64,000 bases of DNA from Stenotrophomonas sp. ISL-67. Lineage in GTDB: Bacteria > Pseudomonadota > Gammaproteobacteria > Xanthomonadales > Xanthomonadaceae. Shown here piece by piece: positions 1-8,801 of the stretch; the first letter of the stretch is position 1, and every line of letters begins with the position of its first letter. Made by a program: the position numbers and the translations under genes. The notes beneath the pieces were generated by a model. The model was not told the DNA's origin and ran no database searches. It saw only the letters and a program-made list of their open reading frames with translations. The DNA is taken from the NCBI RefSeq assembly GCF_018612915.1, contig NZ_JAGGRL010000009.1:186001-250000 (forward strand). Reading direction: 5' to 3'.

Positions 1-1
1 C

Positions 2-151
2 GCGCCGACCGCGACGGACTTCGATGCCAAGTCCTCGCGTCCGGGCAACAGTGAAACCGTGCGCTTCACCGCGCCGGTGGCGGGCACCTACTACATCAAC
101 CTGGTGGGTGAATCGGCCTTCAGTGGCGTGAGCATCCAGGCCGTCCAGTAA
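2..151 (+). CDS. C-terminal end of a secreted protein, pre-peptidase C-terminal (PPC) domain; 5' part outside window
   Basis: An open frame runs from the window edge to a TAA at 149-151 and encodes about 49 residues. The end of this peptide (FTAPVAGTYYINLVGESAFS) has the beta-strand pattern 'F..pvaGtYyv.l.g...fsgvsi' of the bacterial pre-peptidase C-terminal domain. Such domains lie at the C-terminus of secreted serine and metalloproteases and are usually removed during maturation. It is followed at once by a strong terminator and then by the type II secretion operon, so it is plausibly a substrate of that system. In S. maltophilia the StmPr1 serine protease gene is, as I recall, next to the xps operon, which would fit, but the catalytic part is not visible here. 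Confidence 0.75.
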   Translation, partial: APTATDFDAKSSRPGNSETVRFTAPVAGTYYINLVGESAFSGVSIQAVQ

Positions 152-169
152 CGGTCCGGCAGTACCTGC

Positions 170-200
170 GGGAGCCCGTCATGTGACGGGCTCCCGTTTT
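170..200 (+). terminator. Rho-independent terminator after the PPC-domain gene
   Basis: A perfect 11-bp stem, GGGAGCCCGTC (170-180) with GACGGGCTCCC (185-195), closes a 4-nt loop and is followed by GTTTT. It separates the upstream secreted-protein gene from the secretion operon. Confidence 0.9.
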
Positions 201-268
201 CCAAGGCCACCACCGCATGTGGCATCACGGCGAGCTGCTAAAGTCTGCGGGTCGCCAGGAGAGCTTTC

Positions 269-2002
269 GTGAATGCGGTAACCCACGATCTTGCTGAAGA
301 GTCAGCCATGGATGCGGAAAGCCGCATCGTGGCGCTGTTGCTGCGCAACGGGCGGCTGAAGGACGCCGACCTGACCCGCGCGCGGCCGCTGCAGCGCGAA
401 GCCGGTGGCAGCCTGCTGCCGCTGCTGGTGCGGCTGGGCCTGGTGTCCGAACGTGACCACGCGCAGGCCTGTGCCGAGGTGCTGGCGCTGCCGCTGCTGG
501 AGGGCAAGGGCGTGCCCGAAGCGCCCCCCGAATCCCTGATCGACGCGCTGCCGCTGTCGCTGCGCTTCCTCAAACAGTTCCATGCCTGCCCACTGGCGCT
601 GCACGACGGCGTGCTCGACCTGTGGCTGAGCGACCCGCAGGAGCCGTACACGGCCGATGCGGTGCAGTTGGCGATGGCGGTGCCGGTACGCCTGCACGTC
701 GGCCTGCGCTCGGAGATCGATGACGTCATCGAACGCTGGTTCGGCCAGGGTCGCAGCGCGATGGGCGCGATCATCGAAACCGCCGATGGCGAAGGCAGCG
801 TGGTCGACGATATCGAACACCTGCGCGACCTGGCCTCCGAAGCCCCGGTGATCCGCCTGGTGAACCTGGTGATCCAGCGTGCGGTGGAACTGCGCGCCTC
901 GGACATCCACATCGAACCGTTCGAGAACCGGCTGAAGGTGCGCTACCGCGTCGATGGCGTGCTGATCGACGGCGAGAGCCCGCCGGCCAACCTCACCGCA
1001 GCGGTGATCAGCCGCATCAAGATCATGGCGCGGCTGAACATCGCCGAGCGCCGGCTGCCGCAGGATGGCCGCATCATGCTGCGGGTGCAGGGCAAGGAAC
1101 TGGACCTGCGCGTGAGCACCGTGCCCACCGCGCACGGCGAGAGCGTGGTGATGCGCCTGCTCGATCGCGACACGGTGGTGTTCGATTTCCACCGGCTCGG
1201 CTTCACCGATGCGTTCCTGCCGCAGTTCCGCAGGGTGCTGGAGCAGCCGCACGGCATCCTGCTGGTCACCGGCCCCACCGGTTCGGGCAAGACCACCACG
1301 CTGTACACCGCGCTGAGCCAGCTCAACACCGCCGATGTAAAGATCATCACCGTCGAGGACCCGGTCGAATACCAGATCGAAGGCATCAACCAGATCCAGG
1401 CCAAGCCGCAGATCGGGCTGGATTTCGCCAATGCGCTGCGCAGCATCGTGCGCCAGGATCCGGACATCATCATGATCGGCGAAATGCGCGACCTGGAAAC
1501 CGCGCGCATCGCGATCCAGTCCGCGCTGACCGGCCACCTGGTGCTGTCCACGCTGCATACCAACAACGCCGCCGGTGGCATCACCCGCCTGCTCGACATG
1601 GGCGTGGAAGACTACCTGCTCACCTCCACCATCAACGGCATCCTGGCCCAGCGCCTCGTGCGCCGGCTGGAGCCGCAGCATGCGCTGCGCTACCCGGCCT
1701 CGCCGGAGGAGATCGAGAAGTTCGGGCTGCGCCGCCTGCAGCCGGAAGGCGAGATCTTCCTGTACCGCGCGCAGCCCTCGGCGATCGCCCCGACCGGCTA
1801 CCTGGGGCGCACCACCATCATGGAATTCCTGGTGATGAACGACGAGCTGCGGCGCGCGGTGATGCGCCGCGCCGGCATGGGCGAGGTGGAGCAGATCGCC
1901 CGCGCCGCCGGCATGCGCACCATGTATGAAGATGGCCTGGCCAAGGCGCTGATGGGCCACACCACGCTCGAAGAAGTGCTGCGCGTGACCGAGGAAAGCT
2001 GA
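269..2002 (+). CDS. gspE: type II secretion system ATPase GspE (XpsE)
   Basis: This is the cytoplasmic hexameric ATPase that powers the type II secretion pseudopilus. The 577-aa product has an N-terminal GspE/PilB domain (about residues 25-170), a Walker A motif GPTGSGKT at 335-342 and a Walker B region IIMIGEMRD near 400-408, followed by conserved SALTGHLVLSTLHTNNA. The GTG start at 269 is preferred because AGGAGA lies 6-7 nt upstream; an ATG 13 codons further in has no comparable site. The zinc-binding tetracysteine insert seen in most GspE proteins between about residues 465 and 515 contains no cysteine here. It is the first gene of an E-F-G-H-I-J-K-L-M-N-D operon in the order of Xanthomonas xps. 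Confidence 0.97.
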   Translation: MNAVTHDLAEESAMDAESRIVALLLRNGRLKDADLTRARPLQREAGGSLLPLLVRLGLVSERDHAQACAEVLALPLLEGKGVPEAPPESLIDALPLSLRFLKQFHACPLALHDGVLDLWLSDPQEPYTADAVQLAMAVPVRLHVGLRSEIDDVIERWFGQGRSAMGAIIETADGEGSVVDDIEHLRDLASEAPVIRLVNLVIQRAVELRASDIHIEPFENRLKVRYRVDGVLIDGESPPANLTAAVISRIKIMARLNIAERRLPQDGRIMLRVQGKELDLRVSTVPTAHGESVVMRLLDRDTVVFDFHRLGFTDAFLPQFRRVLEQPHGILLVTGPTGSGKTTTLYTALSQLNTADVKIITVEDPVEYQIEGINQIQAKPQIGLDFANALRSIVRQDPDIIMIGEMRDLETARIAIQSALTGHLVLSTLHTNNAAGGITRLLDMGVEDYLLTSTINGILAQRLVRRLEPQHALRYPASPEEIEKFGLRRLQPEGEIFLYRAQPSAIAPTGYLGRTTIMEFLVMNDELRRAVMRRAGMGEVEQIARAAGMRTMYEDGLAKALMGHTTLEEVLRVTEES

Positions 2003-2004
2003 GC

Positions 2005-3225
2005 ATGCCGCAGTACCGCTACAAGGCCCTCAATGCGCACGGCGAGCTGTTCGACGGCCAGATGGAGGCTGCCAGCGAAGCCGATGTGGCCGCGAAACTG
2101 CAGGACCAGGGGCACCTGCCGATGGAAGCGCGCCTGGCCGGCGAGGGTGGTGCTGGCGGTACCTCCTGGGCCGCGCTGCTGCGGCGCAAGCCGTTCGACG
2201 GCGGCGCGCTGGTGCAGTTCACCCAGCAGCTGGCCACCCTGCTCGGCGCCGGGCAGCCGCTGGACCGCGCGCTGACCATCCTGCTGGAGCTGCCCGAAGA
2301 CGAACGCAGCCGGCGGGTGATCACCGACATCCGCGATGTGGTGCGTGGCGGGGCCGCGCTGTCCACCGCGCTGGAACGCCAGCACGGGCTGTTCTCGCGG
2401 CTGTACATCAACATGGTGCGTGCCGGCGAGGCCGGTGGCAGCCTGCACGATACGCTGCAGCGGCTGGCCGATTACCTGGAGCGCAGCCAGGAATTGAAGG
2501 GCCGGGTGATCAACGCGCTGATCTACCCGGCCATCCTGCTGGCGGTGGTCGGCGGAGCGCTGCTGTTCCTGCTCGGCTACGTGGTGCCGCAGTTCGCACA
2601 GATGTATGAAAGCCTCGATGTGGCGCTGCCGTGGTTCACCCAGTGGGTGCTCAGCGCGGGCCTGCTGGTGCGCGAAGGCTGGCTGGCGATGATCGTGGTG
2701 CCGGCACTGGCGCTGCTGGTGATCGAACGCAGGCTGCGCCAGCCAGCGGCGCGGTTGGCACTCGATGGCTGGCTGCTGCAGCGCAAGGGTATCGGCGGGC
2801 TGGTGGCCAAGCTGGAAACCGCACGATTGGCACGCACGCTGGGCACGCTGCTGCGCAACGGCGTACCGCTGTTGGCCGGCCTGGGCATCGCGCGCAACGT
2901 GCTGGGCAACCGGGCGCTGGCCGCCGATGTGGACGCGGCCAGCGACGAGGTCAAGAACGGCAATGGCCTGTCCGCCTCGCTGAGCAAGGGCAAGCGCTTC
3001 CCGCGCCTTGCGCTGCAGATGATCCAGGTCGGCGAAGAATCCGGCGCGCTGGATGTCATGCTGCTCAAGACCGCCGATACCTTCGAACAGGAAACCGCAC
3101 GCGCCATCGACCGCCTGCTGTCGGCGCTGGTGCCGGTGATCACCCTGGTGCTGGCCTCGGTGGTCGGCCTGGTCATCGTTGCCGTGCTGGTGCCGCTGTA
3201 CGACCTCACCAATGCCATCGGCTGA
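2005..3225 (+). CDS. gspF: type II secretion inner-membrane platform protein GspF (XpsF)
   Basis: GspF is the polytopic inner-membrane platform protein that couples the GspE ATPase to pseudopilus assembly. The 406-aa product has the two T2SSF repeats (about residues 68-190 and 272-395). Hydrophobic segments lie at about 170-192, 222-243 and 376-398. The N-terminal start, MPQYRYKALNAHGE, is typical of the family. The ATG follows the gspE stop by 2 nt, so translation is probably coupled. Confidence 0.97.
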   Translation: MPQYRYKALNAHGELFDGQMEAASEADVAAKLQDQGHLPMEARLAGEGGAGGTSWAALLRRKPFDGGALVQFTQQLATLLGAGQPLDRALTILLELPEDERSRRVITDIRDVVRGGAALSTALERQHGLFSRLYINMVRAGEAGGSLHDTLQRLADYLERSQELKGRVINALIYPAILLAVVGGALLFLLGYVVPQFAQMYESLDVALPWFTQWVLSAGLLVREGWLAMIVVPALALLVIERRLRQPAARLALDGWLLQRKGIGGLVAKLETARLARTLGTLLRNGVPLLAGLGIARNVLGNRALAADVDAASDEVKNGNGLSASLSKGKRFPRLALQMIQVGEESGALDVMLLKTADTFEQETARAIDRLLSALVPVITLVLASVVGLVIVAVLVPLYDLTNAIG

Positions 3226-3268
3226 CCGCCGTGGCGCACTTCGTCCCGACATGCTGCAAGGAGCTTCC

Positions 3269-3703
3269 ATGATCCACCGTCGTAAAGCGGTCCGCCTGTC
3301 TTCGCCGCGCAACCAGTCGGGCATGAGCCTGCTGGAAATCATCATCGTCATCGTGCTGATCGGCGCGGTGCTCACCCTGGTCGGCAGCCGCGTGCTCGGC
3401 GGTGCCGATCGCGGCAAGGCCAACATCGCCAAGTCGCAGGTGCAGACCATGGCCGGCAAGATCGAAAACTACCAGCTCGATACCGGCAAGCTGCCGGCCA
3501 GGCTGGACGACCTGGTCACCCAGCCCGGCGGCAGCAATGGCTGGCTGGGCCCGTACGCCAAGTCGAGCGAGCTGAACGATCCGTGGGGCAACGCACTGGA
3601 ATACCGCGCGCCGGGCGAAGGCCAGCCGTTCGACCTGATCAGCCTGGGCAAGGATGGCAAGGTTGGCGGCAACAGCTACGACGCGGACATCAAGTACGAG
3701 TAA
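3269..3703 (+). CDS. gspG: major pseudopilin GspG (XpsG)
   Basis: GspG is the main subunit of the periplasmic pseudopilus. The 144-aa precursor has a basic leader, a prepilin peptidase site QSG/MSLLEI with Glu+5, and a hydrophobic helix (IIIVIVLIGAVLTLVG). The C-terminal part carries the family's calcium-loop features LNDPWGN and LGKDGKVGGNSYDADI. The ATG at 3269 is chosen because AAGGAG lies at 3258-3263; the frame is open further upstream but without a better site. A 43-nt spacer from gspF is the largest gap in the operon, which fits a need for separate strong initiation of the most abundant subunit. Confidence 0.96.
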   Translation: MIHRRKAVRLSSPRNQSGMSLLEIIIVIVLIGAVLTLVGSRVLGGADRGKANIAKSQVQTMAGKIENYQLDTGKLPARLDDLVTQPGGSNGWLGPYAKSSELNDPWGNALEYRAPGEGQPFDLISLGKDGKVGGNSYDADIKYE

Positions 3704-3709
3704 GCGCGC

Positions 3710-4219
3710 TTGCGTCCCTCCGCCGCGCCGCGCCGCACCCGCCGCCCTCGCACCCTGTCGCGACGGTACGCCGTGCGCGGCGTTTCGCTGCTGGAAATGC
3801 TGCTGGTGGTCGCCCTGATCGCGATCATCGGGGTGATCACCGCCACCGCCATGAACGGCGGCATCGACGGCGTGCGCCTGCGCAATGCCGGCAAGGAAGT
3901 GGCCAGCCAGCTGCGCTACACCCGCACCCAGGCCATCGCCACCGGTGAACGCCAGCGTTTCCTGATCGATCCCGAGGCGCGTACCTGGGAAGCGGCCAAC
4001 GGCCGCCACGGCAGCCTGCCCGCCGCGCTGGAGGTCCACTTCCGGGGTGCCGGCCAGGTCGCCGGCGTGGCCAGCGGCAAGGGCGGCATCGCGTTCCATC
4101 CCGACGGCGGCTCCAGCGGCGGCACCATCGAACTGGGCGTGCGCGATGCACGGTGGCGCATCGACGTGAGCTGGATCACCGGTGAAGTGCGCTCCGGTCC
4201 GGTGCGGGGGGCACGATGA
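3710..4219 (+). CDS. gspH: minor pseudopilin GspH (XpsH)
   Basis: Minor pseudopilin of the type II secretion pseudopilus tip. The 169-aa precursor has a long, very basic leader ending in RG/VSLLEMLLVVALIA, the prepilin peptidase site and the start of the N-terminal helix. The start appears to be TTG at 3710, 6 nt after the gspG stop, with no strong Shine-Dalgarno sequence, so the exact start is uncertain. The last four bases overlap gspI as ATGA. Confidence 0.93.
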   Translation: MRPSAAPRRTRRPRTLSRRYAVRGVSLLEMLLVVALIAIIGVITATAMNGGIDGVRLRNAGKEVASQLRYTRTQAIATGERQRFLIDPEARTWEAANGRHGSLPAALEVHFRGAGQVAGVASGKGGIAFHPDGGSSGGTIELGVRDARWRIDVSWITGEVRSGPVRGAR

Positions 4220-4638
4220 AGCACCAGCGTGGCTATTCGCTGCTGGAAGTGATCGTGGCCTTCGCGCTGCTGGCACTGGCGTTGACCCTGTTGCTGGGCA
4301 GCCTTTCCGGTGCCGCCCGCCAGGTGCACCACGCCGACCTGCGCACGCGTGCGGTGCTGCACGCGCAGTCGCTGCTCGCCGCGAGCGGCATCGAGGCGCC
4401 GCTGCAGGAAGGGCGTTCGCAGGGCGAATGGGAGGACGGCCGCTACCGCTGGGACCTGCAGGTGGAACCGTACGTGGATGCGCGCACCAGCGCGCTGCCG
4501 CAGGCTGCCGACACCCCCACCGGCGGCCCGACCCTGGCACAGGTGACCCTGCAGGTGCGCTGGGGCGAGGGTAACGGCGAACGCCTGCAATGGCGCTCGC
4601 TGCGGCTGCTGCCGAATACGCCCGAGGCGGCGCGATGA
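4216..4638 (+). CDS. gspI: minor pseudopilin GspI (XpsI)
   Basis: Minor pseudopilin that, with GspJ and GspK, forms the tip complex of the pseudopilus. The product is 140 aa. Its short leader MKHQRG is cut before YSLLEVIVAFALLALALT, with Glu+5 conserved. It overlaps gspH and gspJ by ATGA at both ends, so the three minor pseudopilin genes are translationally coupled. Confidence 0.94.
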   Translation: MKHQRGYSLLEVIVAFALLALALTLLLGSLSGAARQVHHADLRTRAVLHAQSLLAASGIEAPLQEGRSQGEWEDGRYRWDLQVEPYVDARTSALPQAADTPTGGPTLAQVTLQVRWGEGNGERLQWRSLRLLPNTPEAAR

Positions 4639-5267
4639 GCCGGCGCGCTGCACGCGGTTTCACCCTGATCGAAGTCCTGCTGGCGACCGTGCTGCTGGTC
4701 GGTGGGCTGGCACTGGCTTTCGCCACCGTGCGTTCGGCGATGAACATCGCCCAGCGCGGCGAACGCGTGGCCGCGCAGAATGAGCGCATGCGTGCGGTGG
4801 AAGGGTTCCTGCGCAGGCGCCTGAGCATGGCGCTGCCCACCGCGGCCGAGCCGCCCGATCCCACCCGCGAACCGCTGTATTTCCAGGGCGAGCCGCAGCG
4901 CATGCTGTTCGTGTCCGAACTGCCCGGTTACCTCGGCCGTGGCGGTTCCTACGTGCATGAGCTGCAGGTCAACCGCAGTGGCACGGAGCTGCGGCTGGAG
5001 GTTGCACTGACCCTGGTGCAGAACGGCGAGCGCATCGACGAGGCGCCGCCGCGCGCGCCGGAGCTGCTGGCCGACGCGCTGCGCGAGGTCGCGTTCCGAT
5101 ACCGTGGCATCGATCCGCGCAGCGGCAAGCTCGGGGACTGGGAGACACGCTGGGACGACACCCGGCGGCTGCCGCTGCTGGTCGAGATCCGCATCGTGCC
5201 GCAGCAGGGGCCGGCATGGCCGCCGATGGTGGCTGCGTTGTCGCAGGCGCGCGGGGCTCGCTCATGA
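4635..5267 (+). CDS. gspJ: minor pseudopilin GspJ (XpsJ)
   Basis: Minor pseudopilin of the tip complex, 210 aa. The N-terminus MSRRAARG/FTLIEVLLATVLL is a standard prepilin leader and helix. The ATG at 4635 overlaps the gspI stop; the frame stays open upstream to 4590, but that part lies inside gspI and has no initiation site. The distal half has the GspJ-like pattern of beta strands with 'P.PLLVEIRI' near the C-terminus. It overlaps gspK by ATGA. Confidence 0.93.
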   Translation: MSRRAARGFTLIEVLLATVLLVGGLALAFATVRSAMNIAQRGERVAAQNERMRAVEGFLRRRLSMALPTAAEPPDPTREPLYFQGEPQRMLFVSELPGYLGRGGSYVHELQVNRSGTELRLEVALTLVQNGERIDEAPPRAPELLADALREVAFRYRGIDPRSGKLGDWETRWDDTRRLPLLVEIRIVPQQGPAWPPMVAALSQARGARS

Positions 5268-6124
5268 GGCGTGCGCGTGGTGCGGCGCTGGTGCTGGTGC
5301 TGTGGTTGATCGCACTGCTCACTGCCGTGGTGGGTGCGTTCGCACTCAGTGCACGCATCGAACACCTGCAGCAGCGGGTGATCGGTGACGACGCGATCGG
5401 CCAGGAACATGCCCGTGCCGGACTGGAGTACGCATTGTTCCGGTTGCGCCCTTCGGCGCTGCAACCGCCGTGGCAGGCCGACGGCCGCCGCTATCGCTGG
5501 ACCTTCGATGGCCGCCAGGTCGACCTGCGGATCACCGACGAGAACGGCAAGATCAACCTCAACCTGGCCGACACCGCCCTGTTGACCGCGTTCCTGCGTG
5601 CGCTGGACGTGGAGCCCGGGCGCGCCCCGCAGGTGGCGGGGGCCATCGCCGACTGGCGCGATCCCGACAGCCTCAAGCAGCCCGGCGGTGGGGCGGAAAC
5701 CGCCGACTACCAGGCGGCCGGCCTGCCGTATGGCGCGCGCAACGGGCGCTTCGAGACGCTGGGCGAACTGCAGCGGGTGCTGGGCATGGACGCGGCACTG
5801 TATGAACGGATGGAACCGATGCTGACCCTGTACAGTCGGCAGTCGCGTCCGGATCCGCGGTTCGCGTCCGGGCCGGTACTGGAAGCGCTCGGGCTGGATG
5901 CCGAGCGCCTGCTGGCCGAACGCGAGCGGGCCGAAGCGGCCGGCGATGAAAACGTGACCGGCGCGCTTGCCAGTGGCAGCGGCACCTATAGTATCGAGAG
6001 CCGCGCCCTGGATGAGCGCGGCCGGGTTTCAGTGTTGCGCGCCGTGGTGCGCATGGGCGCGGCGGGCACGCCGGGAACGACTTACACAGTACTTCGCTGG
6101 GAACAGGGAATGGCAGCACGATGA
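5264..6124 (+). CDS. gspK: minor pseudopilin GspK (XpsK)
   Basis: Large minor pseudopilin capping the pseudopilus, 286 aa. The leader MRRARG is cut before AALVLVLWLIALLTAVVG; position +5 is not Glu, which is the known exception for GspK. Family motifs are visible: DENGKINLN (about residues 93-101), ADWRDPDS and the helical 'L..L..V.GM' region. The ATG at 5264 overlaps the gspJ stop and its own stop overlaps the gspL ATG. Confidence 0.94.
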   Translation: MRRARGAALVLVLWLIALLTAVVGAFALSARIEHLQQRVIGDDAIGQEHARAGLEYALFRLRPSALQPPWQADGRRYRWTFDGRQVDLRITDENGKINLNLADTALLTAFLRALDVEPGRAPQVAGAIADWRDPDSLKQPGGGAETADYQAAGLPYGARNGRFETLGELQRVLGMDAALYERMEPMLTLYSRQSRPDPRFASGPVLEALGLDAERLLAERERAEAAGDENVTGALASGSGTYSIESRALDERGRVSVLRAVVRMGAAGTPGTTYTVLRWEQGMAAR

Positions 6125-7278
6125 CGGCATGGCGGGACAGTCTGGTGCAGGCACGGGGACGCTTCGCACCCGGCGTGGGCAATGGCCTGCGCTGGTGGCG
6201 GCGTTCGCTGCTGGCCTGGCTGCCGCTGCGCTGGCAATGGGCCATGGGCTGGTCGCGCTCACGCCTGCTGCTGTCGCGGCATGCCGAACAGCTGGTGCTG
6301 CGCCGCGATACCGCCACCCAGCTGCAGGCCGTGGCCGAACTGCCGTGGCCGACCACGCCGGCCGATCTGGACCGGGTGCTGGAGGCGCGCCTGCGCGCGC
6401 TGCCGCGGCATTGGGTGCTGCCGGCCACCGCCGTGCTGCGCCGCCCGCTGCGCCTGCCGGCCGCCGCCGCACCACGCCTGCGCGCTGTGGTCGGCTTCGA
6501 GATCGACCGGCAGACCCCGTTCGAGGCCAGCCAGGTCCATTACGACGTGCGCGAACTGGACACGCTGCCCGACGGCCAGCTGCAGGTGGAGCTGGTGGTC
6601 ATTCCACGCCAGGCGCTGGAGCAGTGGTCGCAGCAGGCCGGCGGCTGGGCGCAGCAGCTGGCCGGCGTGGATGCCGACGATGGCAATGGGCAGCCGCTGG
6701 GCGTGAACCTGCTGCCGCCGACCCAGCGCCGCGTCACCCACGACCCGATGCGGCGCTGGAACCTGCTGCTCGCCATCGCCACCGTGGTGCTGCTGGCCTT
6801 GGCCGGCACCCAGTTGCTGGACAACCGCCAGGCTGCCGCCGATCGCCTGCGCGGGCAGGTCGATGCCGCCGCACACGACGCACGCCGCGTGGCGGCGCAA
6901 CGCCAGCAACTGCAGGAGCTGGTCGACGGCGCGGCGTTCCTGGAGGGCAAACGCACCGCGCACGCCAGCACCGTGGAGCTGTGGAACGAACTGACCCGGC
7001 TGCTGCCCGATGGCACCTATCTTGAAAAACTGTCGGTGGAAGGCAACACGCTGCAGCTGATCGGGCTCAGCCGCGAGGCGTCGCAGCTGGTGTCGCTGCT
7101 GCAGGATTCGCCGCTGTGGCGCAAGGTCAACCTGACCGGCGTCCTGCAGGCCGATGGCGGCGCCGCCGGCCGCGACCGCTTCACGCTCACCGCCGAACTG
7201 CAGCCCTTGCCGGGCGCAGCTGCCGCTGCCACGACCGCCACGGAGGTTGCCGATGGCAATGCCGCCAACACGCCGTGA
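6121..7278 (+). CDS. gspL: type II secretion assembly protein GspL (XpsL)
   Basis: Bitopic inner-membrane protein that recruits GspE to the platform. The 385-aa product has a cytoplasmic actin-like N-terminal region, one membrane segment at about residues 214-232 (LLLAIATVVLLALAGTQLL), a coiled stretch (about 240-270) and a periplasmic PilN/ferredoxin-like domain (about 280-365). The C-terminal tail is Ala/Thr-rich. It overlaps gspK by ATGA and gspM by 26 nt. Confidence 0.9.
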   Translation: MTAWRDSLVQARGRFAPGVGNGLRWWRRSLLAWLPLRWQWAMGWSRSRLLLSRHAEQLVLRRDTATQLQAVAELPWPTTPADLDRVLEARLRALPRHWVLPATAVLRRPLRLPAAAAPRLRAVVGFEIDRQTPFEASQVHYDVRELDTLPDGQLQVELVVIPRQALEQWSQQAGGWAQQLAGVDADDGNGQPLGVNLLPPTQRRVTHDPMRRWNLLLAIATVVLLALAGTQLLDNRQAAADRLRGQVDAAAHDARRVAAQRQQLQELVDGAAFLEGKRTAHASTVELWNELTRLLPDGTYLEKLSVEGNTLQLIGLSREASQLVSLLQDSPLWRKVNLTGVLQADGGAAGRDRFTLTAELQPLPGAAAAATTATEVADGNAANTP

Positions 7279-7984
7279 CCGCTGGTTGGCGCTGGCGTTG
7301 CTGCTGGCGGTGGTCGCGCTGGCCTACCTGGTGCTGGTCCACCCGTGGTTCACCCGGCCGTTGCTGGACATCAACCAGGGCATTGCCGAACTGCAGGAAC
7401 GCGAGCAGCGCGTGCAGGCCCAGCTGCAGCAGCGTGCCCAGGTGCAGCAGCGGCTGCAGCAGGTGCAGGCCGCCTTGGACGGGCGCCCCGGCTTCCTGCG
7501 CGAGCCCACCGCCGAATCGGCCGCGGCCGCGTTGTCGAGCCGGCTGCAGGATGCGGTGGCGTCCGCCAGCCCGGGCAACCGCAGCTGCACCATCAGCAAC
7601 CGCTCGCCGCTGACCGACACCGCGCGCGATGCGCAGTTCCCGCGCGTGGCACTGCAGGTACGCCTGCGCTGCGGCGTGCCGGAAATGGCAGCGGTGCTGC
7701 ATACATTGGAAACCGGCAGCCCGCGCCTGTTCGTGGGCAACCTCAACCTGCTGGCGCAGCGTTTCCAGGCATCGCCCAACGAGACCGGCACCGGGCTGGA
7801 TGTGTCGTTCGAACTGGTCGGCTACCTCAAGCCGGGCGCAGGCGGTGACGCGGCCGCCGCAGCGCCTGCCGCGCCGGTGCCTGACGCGGCGCCGGCGGGG
7901 CTGGAACCGGTGCCTTCGGCCATGGCCGCGCCGAGCGACCCGGAAACGACCGGACAGGATGAGGGGGCTGCCATTGAAGATTGA
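7253..7984 (+). CDS. gspM: type II secretion protein GspM (XpsM)
   Basis: GspM is the partner of GspL in the inner-membrane platform. The product is 243 aa. A basic N-terminus (MAMPPTRRDRW) precedes one transmembrane helix (about residues 11-28), a glutamine-rich coiled coil (about 38-80) and a periplasmic domain with family-like 'LFVGNLNLLAQRF'. The start at 7253 is chosen because CGGAGG lies 6 nt upstream; the frame is open earlier inside gspL. The C-terminal 35 residues are Ala/Pro-rich and look disordered. Confidence 0.9.
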   Translation: MAMPPTRRDRWLALALLLAVVALAYLVLVHPWFTRPLLDINQGIAELQEREQRVQAQLQQRAQVQQRLQQVQAALDGRPGFLREPTAESAAAALSSRLQDAVASASPGNRSCTISNRSPLTDTARDAQFPRVALQVRLRCGVPEMAAVLHTLETGSPRLFVGNLNLLAQRFQASPNETGTGLDVSFELVGYLKPGAGGDAAAAAPAAPVPDAAPAGLEPVPSAMAAPSDPETTGQDEGAAIED

Positions 7985-8792
7985 ACTCGCGCCCCTGCGC
8001 AGCTGGTGGTTGGGCGGCGTGGCCGCCTGGGCCGCCGCGATCTGGATCGCCATGCTGTTCGGCGCCGGTGGGCGCATCGCCCCGGCCGGTGCCGGCGACC
8101 GCGCCCCACCGCCGCTGCCCACGTTGGCCCCGGCCGCGCCGGAGCGCATCGCCTCGGCCGAAGCGTACGCCGCCATCGGTGCGCGCCCCCTGTTCGCCGA
8201 AGACCGCAAGCCGCGCCCCTACCTGCTGGGCGGCAGTGAACCGGGCAGCAGCGCCAGCGCCGTCACGCTGACCGGTGTGCTGCTCACCGCCGAATTCGGC
8301 ATGGCCATCCTCACCACCGACCAGAAGCAGTCGCTGCGCCTGCGCCTCAACGGCGATGCGGTGAACGGCTGGCAGTTGCTCGCGCTGGAACCGCGCAGTG
8401 CCACCGTGACCGGCCCCAGTGGCACGCAGACGCTGGAACTGGTGACCTTCAGCGGGCAGGGAGGGGAACCGCCCACCGTGCTGGGCACGGCGGCCGGCGC
8501 GGCCCAGGGAAATGGCGTGCGCCCACCCCCGCCACCGCCCGGGCAGAACGCCGGGCGGGGGCCGACAACGAACGTCACCGGCGCGGTACCTCCGGCCGCG
8601 CAGGCCGGCGCCGAAGCAGCCGCGAATGCGGTCGCCGCCGCTGCCGCGGCGGCGCAGAAGCCGGCCACGCAGGGCCCCAGCGAAGAACAGATGCAGGCCA
8701 TCCGCGCCCGCATCCAGGCACGTCGCCAGCAACTGCAGCAACAGCAACAGTCGCAGCAGCCGCCCGCGGGCGGCTCCGGCCAAACCAAATAG
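7959..8792 (+). CDS. xpsN: type II secretion protein XpsN (GspC-like)
   Basis: XpsN links the inner-membrane XpsL-XpsM complex to the secretin in Xanthomonas and occupies the role of GspC. The 277-aa product has one N-terminal membrane segment (about residues 16-34) and a GspC homology-region-like domain (about 60-175) with RPLF and LTGVLLTAEFGMAIL. The distal 100 residues are low-complexity, rich in Pro, Gly, Ala and then Gln (QLQQQQQSQQ). No PDZ domain follows. The ATG at 7959 is one possible start; a TTG at 7974 with AGGGGG 6 nt upstream is a credible alternative. Confidence 0.85.
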   Translation: MRGLPLKIELAPLRSWWLGGVAAWAAAIWIAMLFGAGGRIAPAGAGDRAPPPLPTLAPAAPERIASAEAYAAIGARPLFAEDRKPRPYLLGGSEPGSSASAVTLTGVLLTAEFGMAILTTDQKQSLRLRLNGDAVNGWQLLALEPRSATVTGPSGTQTLELVTFSGQGGEPPTVLGTAAGAAQGNGVRPPPPPPGQNAGRGPTTNVTGAVPPAAQAGAEAAANAVAAAAAAAQKPATQGPSEEQMQAIRARIQARRQQLQQQQQSQQPPAGGSGQTK

Positions 8793-8801
8793 AGTGAAAG
8801 C

